A DNA stretch of 6,018 nucleotides from contig CAVLAO010000146.1 in assembly GCA_963660915.1 (NCBI GenBank), positions 1 to 6,018 on the forward strand. The letters run 5' to 3'. The stretch is from UMGS1766 sp963660915. Its GTDB lineage: Bacteria; Bacillota; Clostridia; Oscillospirales; Oscillospiraceae. The notes under the pieces are model-generated. The model was not told where the DNA came from. It saw only the letters and a program-made list of their open reading frames with translations, and made no database searches. Below are positions 1 to 5,649 of this stretch, piece after piece. The translations under genes were made by a program, and so were the position numbers. Each line of letters opens with the position of its first letter. Position 1 is the first letter of the stretch.

Positions 1-81
1 CTCTACTGCTTTGCATCCAAGACCAATCAGATAACAAATTACGATGATTGACAATGATGTTCCAATCTGTGTAATGTCCAT
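1..81 (-). CDS. Phage holin, Hol44/holin-superfamily-V-like (N-terminal fragment)
   Basis: Only the first 27 residues are in the window; the gene runs off the left edge. It starts with ATG at 81, four bases after the stop of the preceding gene, and has a purine-rich ribosome binding site (AGGAAAGGGAG) inside the end of that gene. The visible part has a short polar start (MDITQIGTS) followed by a hydrophobic stretch at about residues 9-22 (LSIIVICYLIGLG) and then charged residues. This pattern, including the ICYLIG stretch, resembles the start of Firmicutes phage holins of the Hol44 type, from memory of the family. Such holins permeabilise the inner membrane so that endolysin can reach the wall. 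Position after a membrane/coiled-coil protein supports the start of a lysis module. No endolysin is visible, and another small membrane protein cannot be excluded from 27 residues. Confidence 0.68.
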   Translation of the reverse strand, partial: MDITQIGTSLSIIVICYLIGLGCKAVE

Positions 82-85
82 GTTT

Positions 86-412
86 TCACTCCCTTTCCTC
101 GCGCTTTTCATCAATGTTCAAACGATTGTTCAGTTCGTCAAGACGTTTGTGCGCTTGCTTACAACTCTGTTCCAGAATAATGATTTTCTCATTATGCTTC
201 TGGATATCTGTTCGAACACTTTGCAGTTCCGTCTTGATATCTTGCGTTGTTGAGTTGATGTTATCAAGCTTCATATTGATACGCGTGTTTTCTTTTACAC
301 GTTCTTCTACGTCTTTTGTATCGGTTCTCTTATTGCTTTTAAGACCCATAAAGACGGAAAAGCCAAGCGATAGCACGCTTATAATAATTGCTGCTGATAA
401 TTCTACCGTCAC
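86..412 (-). CDS. Membrane-anchored coiled-coil protein next to the holin (XhlA-like in role, unproven)
   Basis: The 108-residue product has one hydrophobic helix at about residues 5-24 (LSAAIIISVLSLGFSVFMGL). A long charged segment follows (about 30-105) with hydrophobic residues spaced as in a coiled coil and no obvious catalytic motif. The likely topology is a single membrane anchor with a cytoplasmic rod. Small anchored coiled-coil proteins often precede holins in Firmicutes prophages; XhlA of the PBSX-type lysis cassette is a comparable partner, but there the coiled coil precedes the membrane segment, so the order here is reversed. I chose the GTG at 412 because GGAAGGCGG lies 9 bases upstream. 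The frame is open to a GTG at 445, which would add 11 residues with a poorer signal. The gene ends four bases before the holin start, so the two are probably co-translated. A role in lysis is inferred from position. Confidence 0.78.
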   Translation of the reverse strand: MTVELSAAIIISVLSLGFSVFMGLKSNKRTDTKDVEERVKENTRINMKLDNINSTTQDIKTELQSVRTDIQKHNEKIIILEQSCKQAHKRLDELNNRLNIDEKREERE

Positions 413-495
413 ATTCTTATACCGCCTTCCTTTGGTTTGGCGCACTGCCCACCACCCTCAAAGCACGCCGCCTGCTGTCTTTCGACAACGCACAA
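409..495 (-). other. Possible short ORF or gene remnant overlapping the start of the coiled-coil gene
   Basis: A reading frame with no stop from about position 510 ends in a TGA at 411-409 that shares two bases with the GTG start at 412-410, a GTGA arrangement typical of translational coupling. From a TTG at 495 it would encode 28 residues ending in GGGQCAKPKEGGIRM. There is no ATG and only a weak upstream purine stretch. It may be a tiny coupled peptide, the C-terminal stub of a deleted gene, or chance. It occupies most of the junction between the head and lysis genes, so it is worth recording despite low confidence. Confidence 0.2.
422..430 (-). promoter_or_regulatory. Ribosome binding site fixing the GTG start at 412
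   Basis: GGAAGGCGG lies 9 bases upstream of the GTG at 412. The alternative in-frame GTG at 445 lies upstream of this element and would place it inside the coding sequence. Confidence 0.6.
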
Positions 496-499
496 TCTT

Positions 500-862
500 C
501 TATAGAATTTTCACAAACGGGAATACGCCTGCGAACAGTGCATCGCGGTCTTTCCAGTTTCTGCTAACGCCATTCTCTGTATAAGACGCCATGTAAGCTT
601 CACCGGCCTGAGAATGGTCGTACACGGCAAGATTGATTATAACTCCCTCGTATTTCTGTAAATCCTCACCAATCCGATCCTGTGTATAGCTTTCCGGGTA
701 TTCTCGCCTGTTTATTACTTCCTGTGTTGCTTGGTCAATCAATTGCTGAATTCTCGGGTTATCCTCTTTATGGTCAAACACGGTGACGTCTTCTCCGTCT
801 TTTTCCTCTATATGAAATTGACCCAGCCGGATTTTCACCTGTTCCAAAATCGTGTATGCCAT
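500..862 (-). CDS. Phage head-tail connector protein (gp6/gp15-like adaptor)
   Basis: The 120-residue product has an N-terminal helix beginning ILEQVKIRLG, a central helical segment (RIQQLIDQATQEVINRRE, about 37-54), a second helical segment (DLQKYEGVIINLAVYDHSQA, about 67-86), and a C-terminal part with SYTENGVSRNW (93-103) and the ending FPFVKIL. This layout and length match the DNA-packaging/connector family that includes HK97 gp6 and SPP1 gp15. Those proteins form a ring under the portal, seal packaged DNA and provide the surface that accepts the tail. ATG at 862 is preceded by AGGAGG that overlaps the end of the upstream gene. The C-terminus looks complete, so the gene does not seem truncated at the junction behind it. 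Normally a head-tail adaptor and tail genes follow; here the next clear gene is a membrane/coiled-coil protein. Confidence 0.85.
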   Translation of the reverse strand: MAYTILEQVKIRLGQFHIEEKDGEDVTVFDHKEDNPRIQQLIDQATQEVINRREYPESYTQDRIGEDLQKYEGVIINLAVYDHSQAGEAYMASYTENGVSRNWKDRDALFAGVFPFVKIL

Positions 863-874
863 AAAGCATTCCTC

Positions 875-1120
875 CTACAGTTCAAACAAATTGATAAAAT
901 ATTCCTTTAAGGCGGCACCTGTCATATTGTTGTATCCATCAAGGCCATGCTCCGCTGCAAGGGATTTCAACTCATCAACGCTCATTCGATTGATTTCTGT
1001 CTTGGTAAATGGTTTTTCAAAAGGAAGAGGAGCGGATTCGACCGCTCCCTCATTCTCTTCTACTTCATCGCCAGGAAGATACCATTTTCCATTGTATTTG
1101 ACTTTGCAATCAAATTTCAT
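875..1120 (-). CDS. Small phage protein with C-terminal HeH/LEM-like domain
   Basis: The 81-residue product has two parts. Residues 1-20 (KVKYNGKWYLPGDEVE) look like a small beta-rich segment. An acidic linker follows, then a helix-extended loop-helix segment at about 38-81 with MSVDELKSLAAEHGLDGY and a final helix LKEYFINLF. This resembles the HeH/LEM fold found in small phage proteins encoded between the major capsid protein and the first connector, and that is exactly its position here. The biochemical role of these proteins is not established; association with the head or with nucleic acid has been proposed from the fold. ATG at 1120 has AGGAGG eight bases upstream. The in-frame GTG at 1129 lies within that ribosome binding site and is rejected as a start. 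Confidence 0.75.
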   Translation of the reverse strand: MKFDCKVKYNGKWYLPGDEVEENEGAVESAPLPFEKPFTKTEINRMSVDELKSLAAEHGLDGYNNMTGAALKEYFINLFEL

Positions 1121-1128
1121 GGTTGGCA

Positions 1129-1134
1129 CCTCCT
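1129..1134 (-). promoter_or_regulatory. Ribosome binding site deciding the ATG start at 1120
   Basis: AGGAGG here sits 8 bases from the ATG at 1120 and shares one base with the capsid gene's stop codon. It leaves no spacing for the in-frame GTG at 1129-1127. Confidence 0.85.
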
Positions 1135-2201
1135 TAGTAGCACTTGATTACATAAGTGCTGTCCATTCTCTCATAAGACGGAAGGACAATCTCGGATACA
1201 GTGGTCTTTGTATGAACCGGGTCATTTGTGGTGGACACCGCAACAGCTACACCGGTATTAACAATAGATACATCAGCTTCACCGCTTCCCATCAGAGTTC
1301 TCTCCTCCGGAGTAGTTCCATACCAGGTACTTCCGAGTGCGCCAGCCGGGATCAAAGTTGCAAATCCATCCGGATAGAACTTAGCTGCGGTTCCATCCTC
1401 CTTCTTGTACTGCTTAGAGTACACGATGATGTTAATTCCCAGCTCGTTAGAGAATACTTCTTTCACGCGGTTATCATTCATGAAGATGTTTGCAGTTGCA
1501 TTCTGCGCCAGAATTGCAGACTTAATCTTTGCGTTCTGCTTCAAGTAGTCCATAGTCTTTCTGGACACAATCATGATAGACGGTCTCTCGCCGGTAGCTG
1601 CTTCAACAGCATCCAGTGCAGTAGAGATATCATCCATTGGATCGGAGTTTGTAGTATCAGACCACTTGTCAGTTGCTGTTTCCAGCTTTGCGAAGTTGCT
1701 TGCCTTGTAAGTCGAATTCGGGTCATAGTTGTAAGCATAGGTCACGCCATTTGCTTCGATGGAAATCTTCGGAGAACCATCCTCCGGAGCTAACAGCTGC
1801 ATAATCATTCTTTCCGGAACAACAGCCGCGCCATCAATCAGGGTATTTGCATCGTCAAAGATTCTTCCCAGTACCTCGGCAGCATACGGATCAGTGCTAT
1901 CCTGCACACGCATGATTTCCTGCTCATCCTGCTCTTTAACAATCATGGACTCACGGAAGAATGCCATTTCAGTCTCAGTCAGTTTGAAGCCCTCTCTACT
2001 TCTCAGAGTGGAACGTGCATCAAAGTTGGACGGAGCCAGGGAAACCGGCAGCCCCTTAGAAGTTTTGATCCATTTCAGGTCAAGTCCCATTTTCTTTTTA
2101 GCTGGGAAAAGTCCAGCGCCAAGATATGCAATCTTATTACTTGCGACTTCGGTATGTACAAGTGCAATTGCTTTTGAAGTATATGCATCTCTAATATTCA
2201 T
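1134..2201 (-). CDS. Major capsid protein, lambda gpE-like (Phage_cap_E, HK97 fold)
   Basis: The 355-residue product forms the icosahedral shell. The N-terminal region carries features of the E family: GLFPAKKKMGLDLKWIK (30-46), the segment GLPVSLAPSNFDA (50-62) and the conserved acidic region around EMAFFRESM (78-86). The central and C-terminal parts contain a domain with RPSIMIVSRKTMDYL (206-220), the ring-like segment GINIIVYSKQYKKEDG (255-270), FYPDGFATLIP (275-285) and the ending LPSYERMDSTYVIKCY. Length is typical for the family (about 340-360). ATG at 2201 has GAGG five bases upstream. The gene follows a decoration-type protein and a scaffold, the usual order for this head type. No maturation protease is encoded nearby and the N-terminus has no obvious long delta domain, which fits assembly on a separate scaffold. 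A 20-base hairpin lies just upstream of its ribosome binding site. Confidence 0.95.
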   Translation of the reverse strand: MNIRDAYTSKAIALVHTEVASNKIAYLGAGLFPAKKKMGLDLKWIKTSKGLPVSLAPSNFDARSTLRSREGFKLTETEMAFFRESMIVKEQDEQEIMRVQDSTDPYAAEVLGRIFDDANTLIDGAAVVPERMIMQLLAPEDGSPKISIEANGVTYAYNYDPNSTYKASNFAKLETATDKWSDTTNSDPMDDISTALDAVEAATGERPSIMIVSRKTMDYLKQNAKIKSAILAQNATANIFMNDNRVKEVFSNELGINIIVYSKQYKKEDGTAAKFYPDGFATLIPAGALGSTWYGTTPEERTLMGSGEADVSIVNTGVAVAVSTTNDPVHTKTTVSEIVLPSYERMDSTYVIKCY

Positions 2202-2220
2202 ATTTTCCTCGCTTTCTACA

Positions 2221-2240
2221 GACAGTCATTTGTAACTGTC
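2221..2240 (-). promoter_or_regulatory. Stem-loop just upstream of the capsid gene
   Basis: GACAGT and ACTGTC form a perfect 6-bp inverted repeat that can extend inward by a T-G and an A-T pair around a CAAA loop, giving an 8-bp stem. It lies about 10 bases upstream of the capsid ribosome binding site in the 67-base gap after the decoration gene. No T-run follows, so it is not an intrinsic terminator. It could stabilise or separate the highly expressed capsid message. The left arm sits within TTGACA, a perfect -35 hexamer, but I see no good -10 at 16-18 bases. Confidence 0.45.
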
Positions 2241-2268
2241 AATTGTAAATTTTTACGTTTGTTTTTGA

Positions 2269-2607
2269 TTACTCAAAAACGATCAGAGGCAGGGCAGTCT
2301 TAACAGCCGCCGCAATGGTAATGCCAGCATTTGCATTTGCATTTGCAACATTCACGCAAGCGAATGCTTTGACGATAGTTCCGTTCGGATTAGTATCGCA
2401 CACGTCATTCAGAAGAATTCCGACAGCAGTTCCGTCAGAAGTACCGCCATTTACTTTCTTTCCATCTGCGTCAATGGGATTACCGGCTTTGCAGACACCA
2501 TCAGTGAATGCTGTAGAATCCAGAGTAATTTCCTCAAACAGCTCACCGCCTAACTTTCTTTTCAGAATTTCCTTCTGCATAGTTACGTTTGATTCAGTAA
2601 CTTTCAT
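2269..2607 (-). CDS. Capsid decoration-type / head protein
   Basis: The 112-residue product begins with a polar, probably helical segment (TMQKEILKRKLGGELFEE, 9-26). A small beta-rich domain follows with CKAGNPIDADGKKV (39-52), the turn GTAVGILLNDV (59-69), a valine-rich strand (GTIVKAFACVNVAN) and the ending ALPLIVFE. The pattern of glycine turns, 'AGxPI...G', 'AVGIL' and a terminal hydrophobic strand is common in small head-stabilising proteins encoded between scaffold and capsid genes in Firmicutes phages. These bind the outside of the expanded capsid. ATG at 2607 is chosen over the ATG at 2613 because AGGAGG ends only one base before the latter. A hexanucleotide repeat encodes an alternating Asn-Ala run near residues 89-94. 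The family assignment is by pattern; a minor structural protein of other function is possible. Confidence 0.75.
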   Translation of the reverse strand: MKVTESNVTMQKEILKRKLGGELFEEITLDSTAFTDGVCKAGNPIDADGKKVNGGTSDGTAVGILLNDVCDTNPNGTIVKAFACVNVANANANAGITIAAAVKTALPLIVFE

Positions 2608-2614
2608 TTTCATA

Positions 2615-2620
2615 CCTCCT
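2615..2620 (-). promoter_or_regulatory. Ribosome binding site selecting the second ATG of the decoration gene
   Basis: AGGAGG overlaps the scaffold stop codon. It is one base from the ATG at 2613 and seven from the ATG at 2607. Only the latter has workable spacing, so the protein should start MKVTES rather than MKMKVT. Confidence 0.8.
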
Positions 2621-3179
2621 ATTTCAGATAGCTTTCTACGATAGATTCAGCTTCTTTGTTTGAACCGGACAATGTTTTTCCGATTCCCTCAGCGGTTTTT
2701 TCCGCTTCTGTTTTTTTATCGTTGCCGCCGCCAGTACCACCAGGAGCATCCTGATTCTTTGCAATCTCCTGCTCTTTCGCCTGTGCTGCAGCTGTTTCTT
2801 TTTCGGTCATAATCTTGCCAAGCTCCGCATAGTCAAGACTGCCATCGTCTTTCACAATGGTTTTTGCCTGTTCTGCTGTGATTTTGAAGTTTGTCATAGC
2901 AGCTTCCCGCTGATCTCTGATTGCGTTGTTCTTCTGCAGATCTGCAATCGTCTTATTCGCAGCTTCCAGTGCCTTGTTTACCTTTTCCACTTCGGATAGA
3001 TTGCCTGCTTCCATCTCATCAATCTTTTTCTGCAACTCAGTGGCTTTGTCAGCATCAGCCTTATAAGCCTTAGCCTTTTCTTTCTCTCTGGAAATCTCGC
3101 CCTGAGTCTGGTTCAGCAGATTAGTGATTTGTTCGTCCGTAGCATCCGGGAAAAGTTTTAATACATCGTTTCTTGTCAT
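2619..3179 (-). CDS. Capsid scaffolding protein, GP20 family (phage minor structural protein GP20)
   Basis: The 186-residue product is highly charged and mostly helical, as expected for a scaffold that fills the procapsid and is released before or during packaging. Residues 1-22 form a short helical head (NDVLKLFPDATDEQITNLL). Residues about 28-92 are a long coiled coil rich in Lys, Glu and Ala. Residues 96-125 (NFKITAEQAKTIVKDDGS and following) resemble the conserved GP20 core. A glycine-rich linker (GGTGGG, 147-152) leads to a basic/acidic C-terminal helix (about 158-186), the part that usually contacts capsid protein. ATG at 3179 has GGAGG five bases upstream. It sits directly before the decoration and capsid genes, the canonical position. 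The absence of a head protease here suggests release without cleavage or processing by an enzyme encoded elsewhere. Confidence 0.9.
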   Translation of the reverse strand: MTRNDVLKLFPDATDEQITNLLNQTQGEISREKEKAKAYKADADKATELQKKIDEMEAGNLSEVEKVNKALEAANKTIADLQKNNAIRDQREAAMTNFKITAEQAKTIVKDDGSLDYAELGKIMTEKETAAAQAKEQEIAKNQDAPGGTGGGNDKKTEAEKTAEGIGKTLSGSNKEAESIVESYLK

Positions 3180-3211
3180 GATTACCTCCGTTTACTCACG
3201 CTTTTGATAAC

Positions 3212-3226
3212 GCAGGTTGCGCCTGC
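3212..3226 (-). repeat. Small inverted repeat upstream of the scaffold gene
   Basis: GCAGG and CCTGC form a 5-bp stem with a 5-base loop about 35 bases upstream of the scaffold start. An alternative CGCA/TGCG pairing overlaps it. It is not followed by a T-run. It may structure the 5' end of a scaffold-capsid message but is short enough to be chance. Confidence 0.3.
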
Positions 3227-3264
3227 CGAGTTCTCTTATTTAACGCATAAGTGCAATTTGATAT

Positions 3265-3288
3265 ATAAAAAACAGCCTTTCGGCTGTT
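3265..3288 (-). terminator. Intrinsic terminator after the minor head gene
   Basis: Reading the minus strand, AACAGCC and GGCTGTT form a perfect 7-bp stem closed by a GAAA tetraloop. It is followed at once by a T-run (TTTTTTAT, counting the T's of the stem) and begins five bases after the stop codon of the minor head gene. A-T pairs can extend the stem into the T-run. This is a strong rho-independent terminator in the direction of the operon. It separates the portal/minor head pair from scaffold and capsid. Confidence 0.88.
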
Positions 3289-3292
3289 CTTA

Positions 3293-3940
3293 TCACTTTG
3301 AGTATTTGACAACGCATCTGCAATTTGCTATCTCGCACGATTCCGCATCCAATGAAGTATCCTTTGGAAACATCATCAGGGAATTGCCAACTTCAAATGG
3401 TTCAAATATATTCAATGTCTTTCTATCTAATACTTTGTGCGTGTGTCGCACACGCTTATCTGCCATTGTTTTCCAAGTTTTGAATTTATATCCTTGCTTC
3501 ACCATCTCTATCTGTTCCCGATAGTTTCCGGCATAATTTGCTTCGTTGGCAGCTATGTATGTAGCTCTTTCGTCTGATAGATACCAAGGATCATCAGAAT
3601 CAGCATTGTCATTTACAACTTTAATGACAGCCAGCACAGCAGCGGAAACATGTGCCAGAAGTGCTGACGGCGTTACCTCCTTTGAAATGAACTCATTTAC
3701 GATTTCCGTGTATGAGTTGCACGCTTCTTCGTATGCCGCATCCATATCACCATCAGAACCATCAAGCTCCGCAAATAAAGACACGAACACAGCTTCCAGT
3801 CTTCCAGCTAAAACCATTCGCTCTTTCTTCTCTTCATCCGGCAGTTCCATCTCACCGAAGTATTCTTCGTATGAGATTTTGCCCAGATTCTTGTGGTTTT
3901 TTTCTGGAACATTCAGTTCATCAATGCTTAGTGCCGCCAT
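3293..3940 (-). CDS. Minor head protein, Mu F / SPP1 gp7-like (phage head morphogenesis)
   Basis: The 215-residue product has a helical N-terminal part and a C-terminal MuF-type domain at about 152-212. Its hallmarks are KTWKTMADKRVRHTH (154-168), then VLD, a Phe/Pro-rich stretch (IFEPFEV), FPKDTS (191-196) and the cysteine cluster at C202, C207 and C209 ending NCRC (206-209). In SPP1 the homologous gp7 binds the portal and travels with the DNA; Mu F is needed for head assembly. It is shorter than many members (commonly about 250-400 residues), with a compact N-terminal region and no appended toxin or other extra domain. ATG at 3940 follows the portal stop by four bases, and GTGAT overlapping that stop serves as a modest ribosome binding site, so translation is probably coupled to the portal. 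Confidence 0.88.
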   Translation of the reverse strand: MAALSIDELNVPEKNHKNLGKISYEEYFGEMELPDEEKKERMVLAGRLEAVFVSLFAELDGSDGDMDAAYEEACNSYTEIVNEFISKEVTPSALLAHVSAAVLAVIKVVNDNADSDDPWYLSDERATYIAANEANYAGNYREQIEMVKQGYKFKTWKTMADKRVRHTHKVLDRKTLNIFEPFEVGNSLMMFPKDTSLDAESCEIANCRCVVKYSK

Positions 3941-3944
3941 ATCA

Positions 3945-5420
3945 TCACTTCTTTACTTCCTGATTATCATCATTGTCAGCTTTATCGTTACCACTCGTAT
4001 TCTGGTTTTCCATCTTCGAAACAATCTCTTGTGCTTTACGATCCTGTTCCTCCGCATCATCAATGGTCTTCCAAAGATTTTGGATATACGGTTTTGATAG
4101 GATATAGGTCTTTTCAGCATCTCCCCACAATCCAACGGTAGATATAGCTATGAGAGGATGGATACCGCATTGCAACAGCTGCAATAAAGTCTGTGACTTC
4201 GTATACATGTTATCTTGCGGACTATGGTTAATCTGAACGTCAAAATCCCTGACAGACAAATTCAATCCATTCCCGGAAACTCTCAGCACATTCAGAACAA
4301 CAAGTGCAAGTCGCTTTTCAGCAGATTTGACAAGCGGATCTTTCAATTTCGCTCTTGCTTTAGAGAAGTCCCATCCGTTTCTCAGCTCCACAGCACCCTG
4401 CGTATCACCACCGGTATTACCTTGTTTGCTAGGTATTGCCAGGATAGACAGTGCGTTATCCCATAAGTCATCCTTTGCCACTTGGCATTGAGACTGATTA
4501 AGTTCCTGTGTCATCACATCAACATCAGACTTGTTATCCTTATTGATGGACTTAACAACAAGCGCACGGTTCAGTTTCATCTTTGCGAATTGTTCTTCGT
4601 CAACCTCACAATTCACAAACTTAATCCATGACTGGACAAACTGCTCAATGCCGTCCATACGGTTTGACTGCATGTTGTTGATTGCGTCAAGCATGGAAAT
4701 CACCAACTCGATATCAGAAATCCGTTCATGATTGTTCGGATACTCCACAATCGGAATGCCACCGTAGGTGTGAAGCTTCGCTTCCGCCACATCACTGTCA
4801 ACAATCTTGAATGACATGGTATCGGAGAATGCCAGTTTGTAATACCGCCCGTTTTCGTCTTTCAATTCCTGTACTGCAAGAATCGGCTCTTCGGTGTTAC
4901 GATTGTAAATCATGAACGTGTTCATGGGCGTAGGTGCCGTAATGCGGAACGGGACTTCTCCGTTCTTTGGTTGAATGGCTTTGAATGATGTCCCTGTAGC
5001 AGATTGCCATTCACCGGCCTTGATGTCTTTTTCCTGCTTATTAGCATCCACCATGTAATCGTTCAATTCGTCCACAGCTTTATTGATCCGCTCGTCATCC
5101 TTGCGACTGATGTACTGGACAGGCTCTCCGTAAGTCTGACCAACCTTGAATTGAACAATCTCATAGGCATGGTTCTCAATGATTTTGTTCGTGATATCCT
5201 CATTCGTGATTTTCGTCCGGTACAATGCGGGCTGATCACCCTTGTAATACCGCCACAAATAGCGAATGGCTGTCTTGTTTTCGTAAAATGCACCAATGCA
5301 TTCGCCGATAACTTTCACCACGTTTGCAGCTGTAATTGTCTCTGTATCCGTATATGCAATTCTTCTTCCATAGTTACCGCGCACAATTTCTTGAAACGGC
5401 ACAACATTCTTTGCAAACAT
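3945..5420 (-). CDS. Phage portal protein, SPP1 gp6 family
   Basis: The 491-residue product forms the dodecameric ring at the unique head vertex through which DNA enters and leaves, and it nucleates procapsid assembly. Recognisable family segments in order are YYKGDQPALYR (58-68), NHAYEIVQFKVGQTYGEPV (83-101), the wing region with ITAPTPMNTFMIYN (160-173), the pair EYPNN and ISDIELVISMLDAINNMQSN (226-253), GNTGGDTQGAVELRNGW (334-350) matching the conserved small-residue loop before the tunnel helix, and INHSPQDN (397-404). The C-terminus is a polar, Asn/Asp/Glu-rich tail (about 466-491). Length is usual for the family. ATG at 5420 has GGGAG six bases upstream. A terminase large subunit gene usually precedes it; here a zinc-ribbon gene does, with no terminase in the window. 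Confidence 0.96.
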   Translation of the reverse strand: MFAKNVVPFQEIVRGNYGRRIAYTDTETITAANVVKVIGECIGAFYENKTAIRYLWRYYKGDQPALYRTKITNEDITNKIIENHAYEIVQFKVGQTYGEPVQYISRKDDERINKAVDELNDYMVDANKQEKDIKAGEWQSATGTSFKAIQPKNGEVPFRITAPTPMNTFMIYNRNTEEPILAVQELKDENGRYYKLAFSDTMSFKIVDSDVAEAKLHTYGGIPIVEYPNNHERISDIELVISMLDAINNMQSNRMDGIEQFVQSWIKFVNCEVDEEQFAKMKLNRALVVKSINKDNKSDVDVMTQELNQSQCQVAKDDLWDNALSILAIPSKQGNTGGDTQGAVELRNGWDFSKARAKLKDPLVKSAEKRLALVVLNVLRVSGNGLNLSVRDFDVQINHSPQDNMYTKSQTLLQLLQCGIHPLIAISTVGLWGDAEKTYILSKPYIQNLWKTIDDAEEQDRKAQEIVSKMENQNTSGNDKADNDDNQEVKK

Positions 5421-5430
5421 AGCAGGCTCC

Positions 5431-5631
5431 CTAAATAAAAGTCATCCCGGAAGACGTATTTCTTAAAGGCATAGCGCTTGTCTCGGCTTTACCCGTGTCA
5501 ACATGATAAACAATTCGCTTTTGGCATTTTTTGCATCCAACAACAATTACATTTGTTGTAGACCGCCCGTCCCACGAACCGATTTTTCTTTTGCATGTAG
5601 GGCAATATATCGTTCTCGGTGTGTATTTCAT
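5431..5631 (-). CDS. Small zinc-ribbon protein upstream of the portal
   Basis: The 66-residue product has two CxxC knuckles, C10-C13 (YCPTCKRKIG) and C33-C36 (GCKKCQKRIVYH), spaced as in a four-cysteine zinc ribbon, and a polar C-terminal tail ending SSGMTFI. Zinc ribbons of this size often bind nucleic acid or protein, and similar Com-like proteins occur near structural genes of Firmicutes prophages. Its specific role is unknown. I start it at the ATG at 5631 because GGAGAG lies four bases upstream. Longer starts at 5709 or nearby would run the coding sequence through the terminator hairpin and lack a ribosome binding site. It ends 10 bases before the portal ATG, so the two are likely one transcript. 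Codon use looks like that of the neighbours. Confidence 0.8.
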   Translation of the reverse strand: MKYTPRTIYCPTCKRKIGSWDGRSTTNVIVVGCKKCQKRIVYHVDTGKAETSAMPLRNTSSGMTFI

Positions 5632-5649
5632 GTTTCTCTCCGATTTTTG

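Larger units (their letters stand above)
3180..3292 (-). other. Intergenic gap between minor head and scaffold genes
   Basis: This 113-base gap is the largest break inside the head operon. It contains an intrinsic terminator (3265-3288), an AT-rich stretch, a second small hairpin (3212-3226) and the scaffold ribosome binding site. I see no convincing -35/-10 pair downstream of the terminator and no ORF. Confidence 0.8.

Noticed and set aside
413..499. Possible terminator or promoter in the head-lysis junction
   Set aside because: The GC-rich GGCGGCGTGC stretch has no good complementary arm, there is no T-run, and no -35/-10 pair is visible.
114..584. A 156-codon plus-strand frame with a hydrophobic, Ser/Leu-rich product
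   Set aside because: It is the antisense image of the coiled-coil gene and the connector end. The apparent membrane segments come from the complement of charged coiled-coil codons.
852..1793. A 313-codon open frame on the plus strand opposite the capsid, HeH and connector genes
   Set aside because: It lies antisense to three well-recognised genes, has a low-complexity Ser/Arg/Cys-rich composition, resembles no family I know and has no sensible ribosome binding site context. It is a shadow of the capsid gene's codon bias.
3439..3455. Perfect 7-bp inverted repeat (GCGTGTG / CACACGC) with a 3-base loop inside the minor head gene
   Set aside because: It falls on codons for the conserved RVRHTH motif, so the symmetry is explained by coding for alternating Arg/Val/His/Thr. 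It is not followed by a T-run and its 3-base loop is tight.
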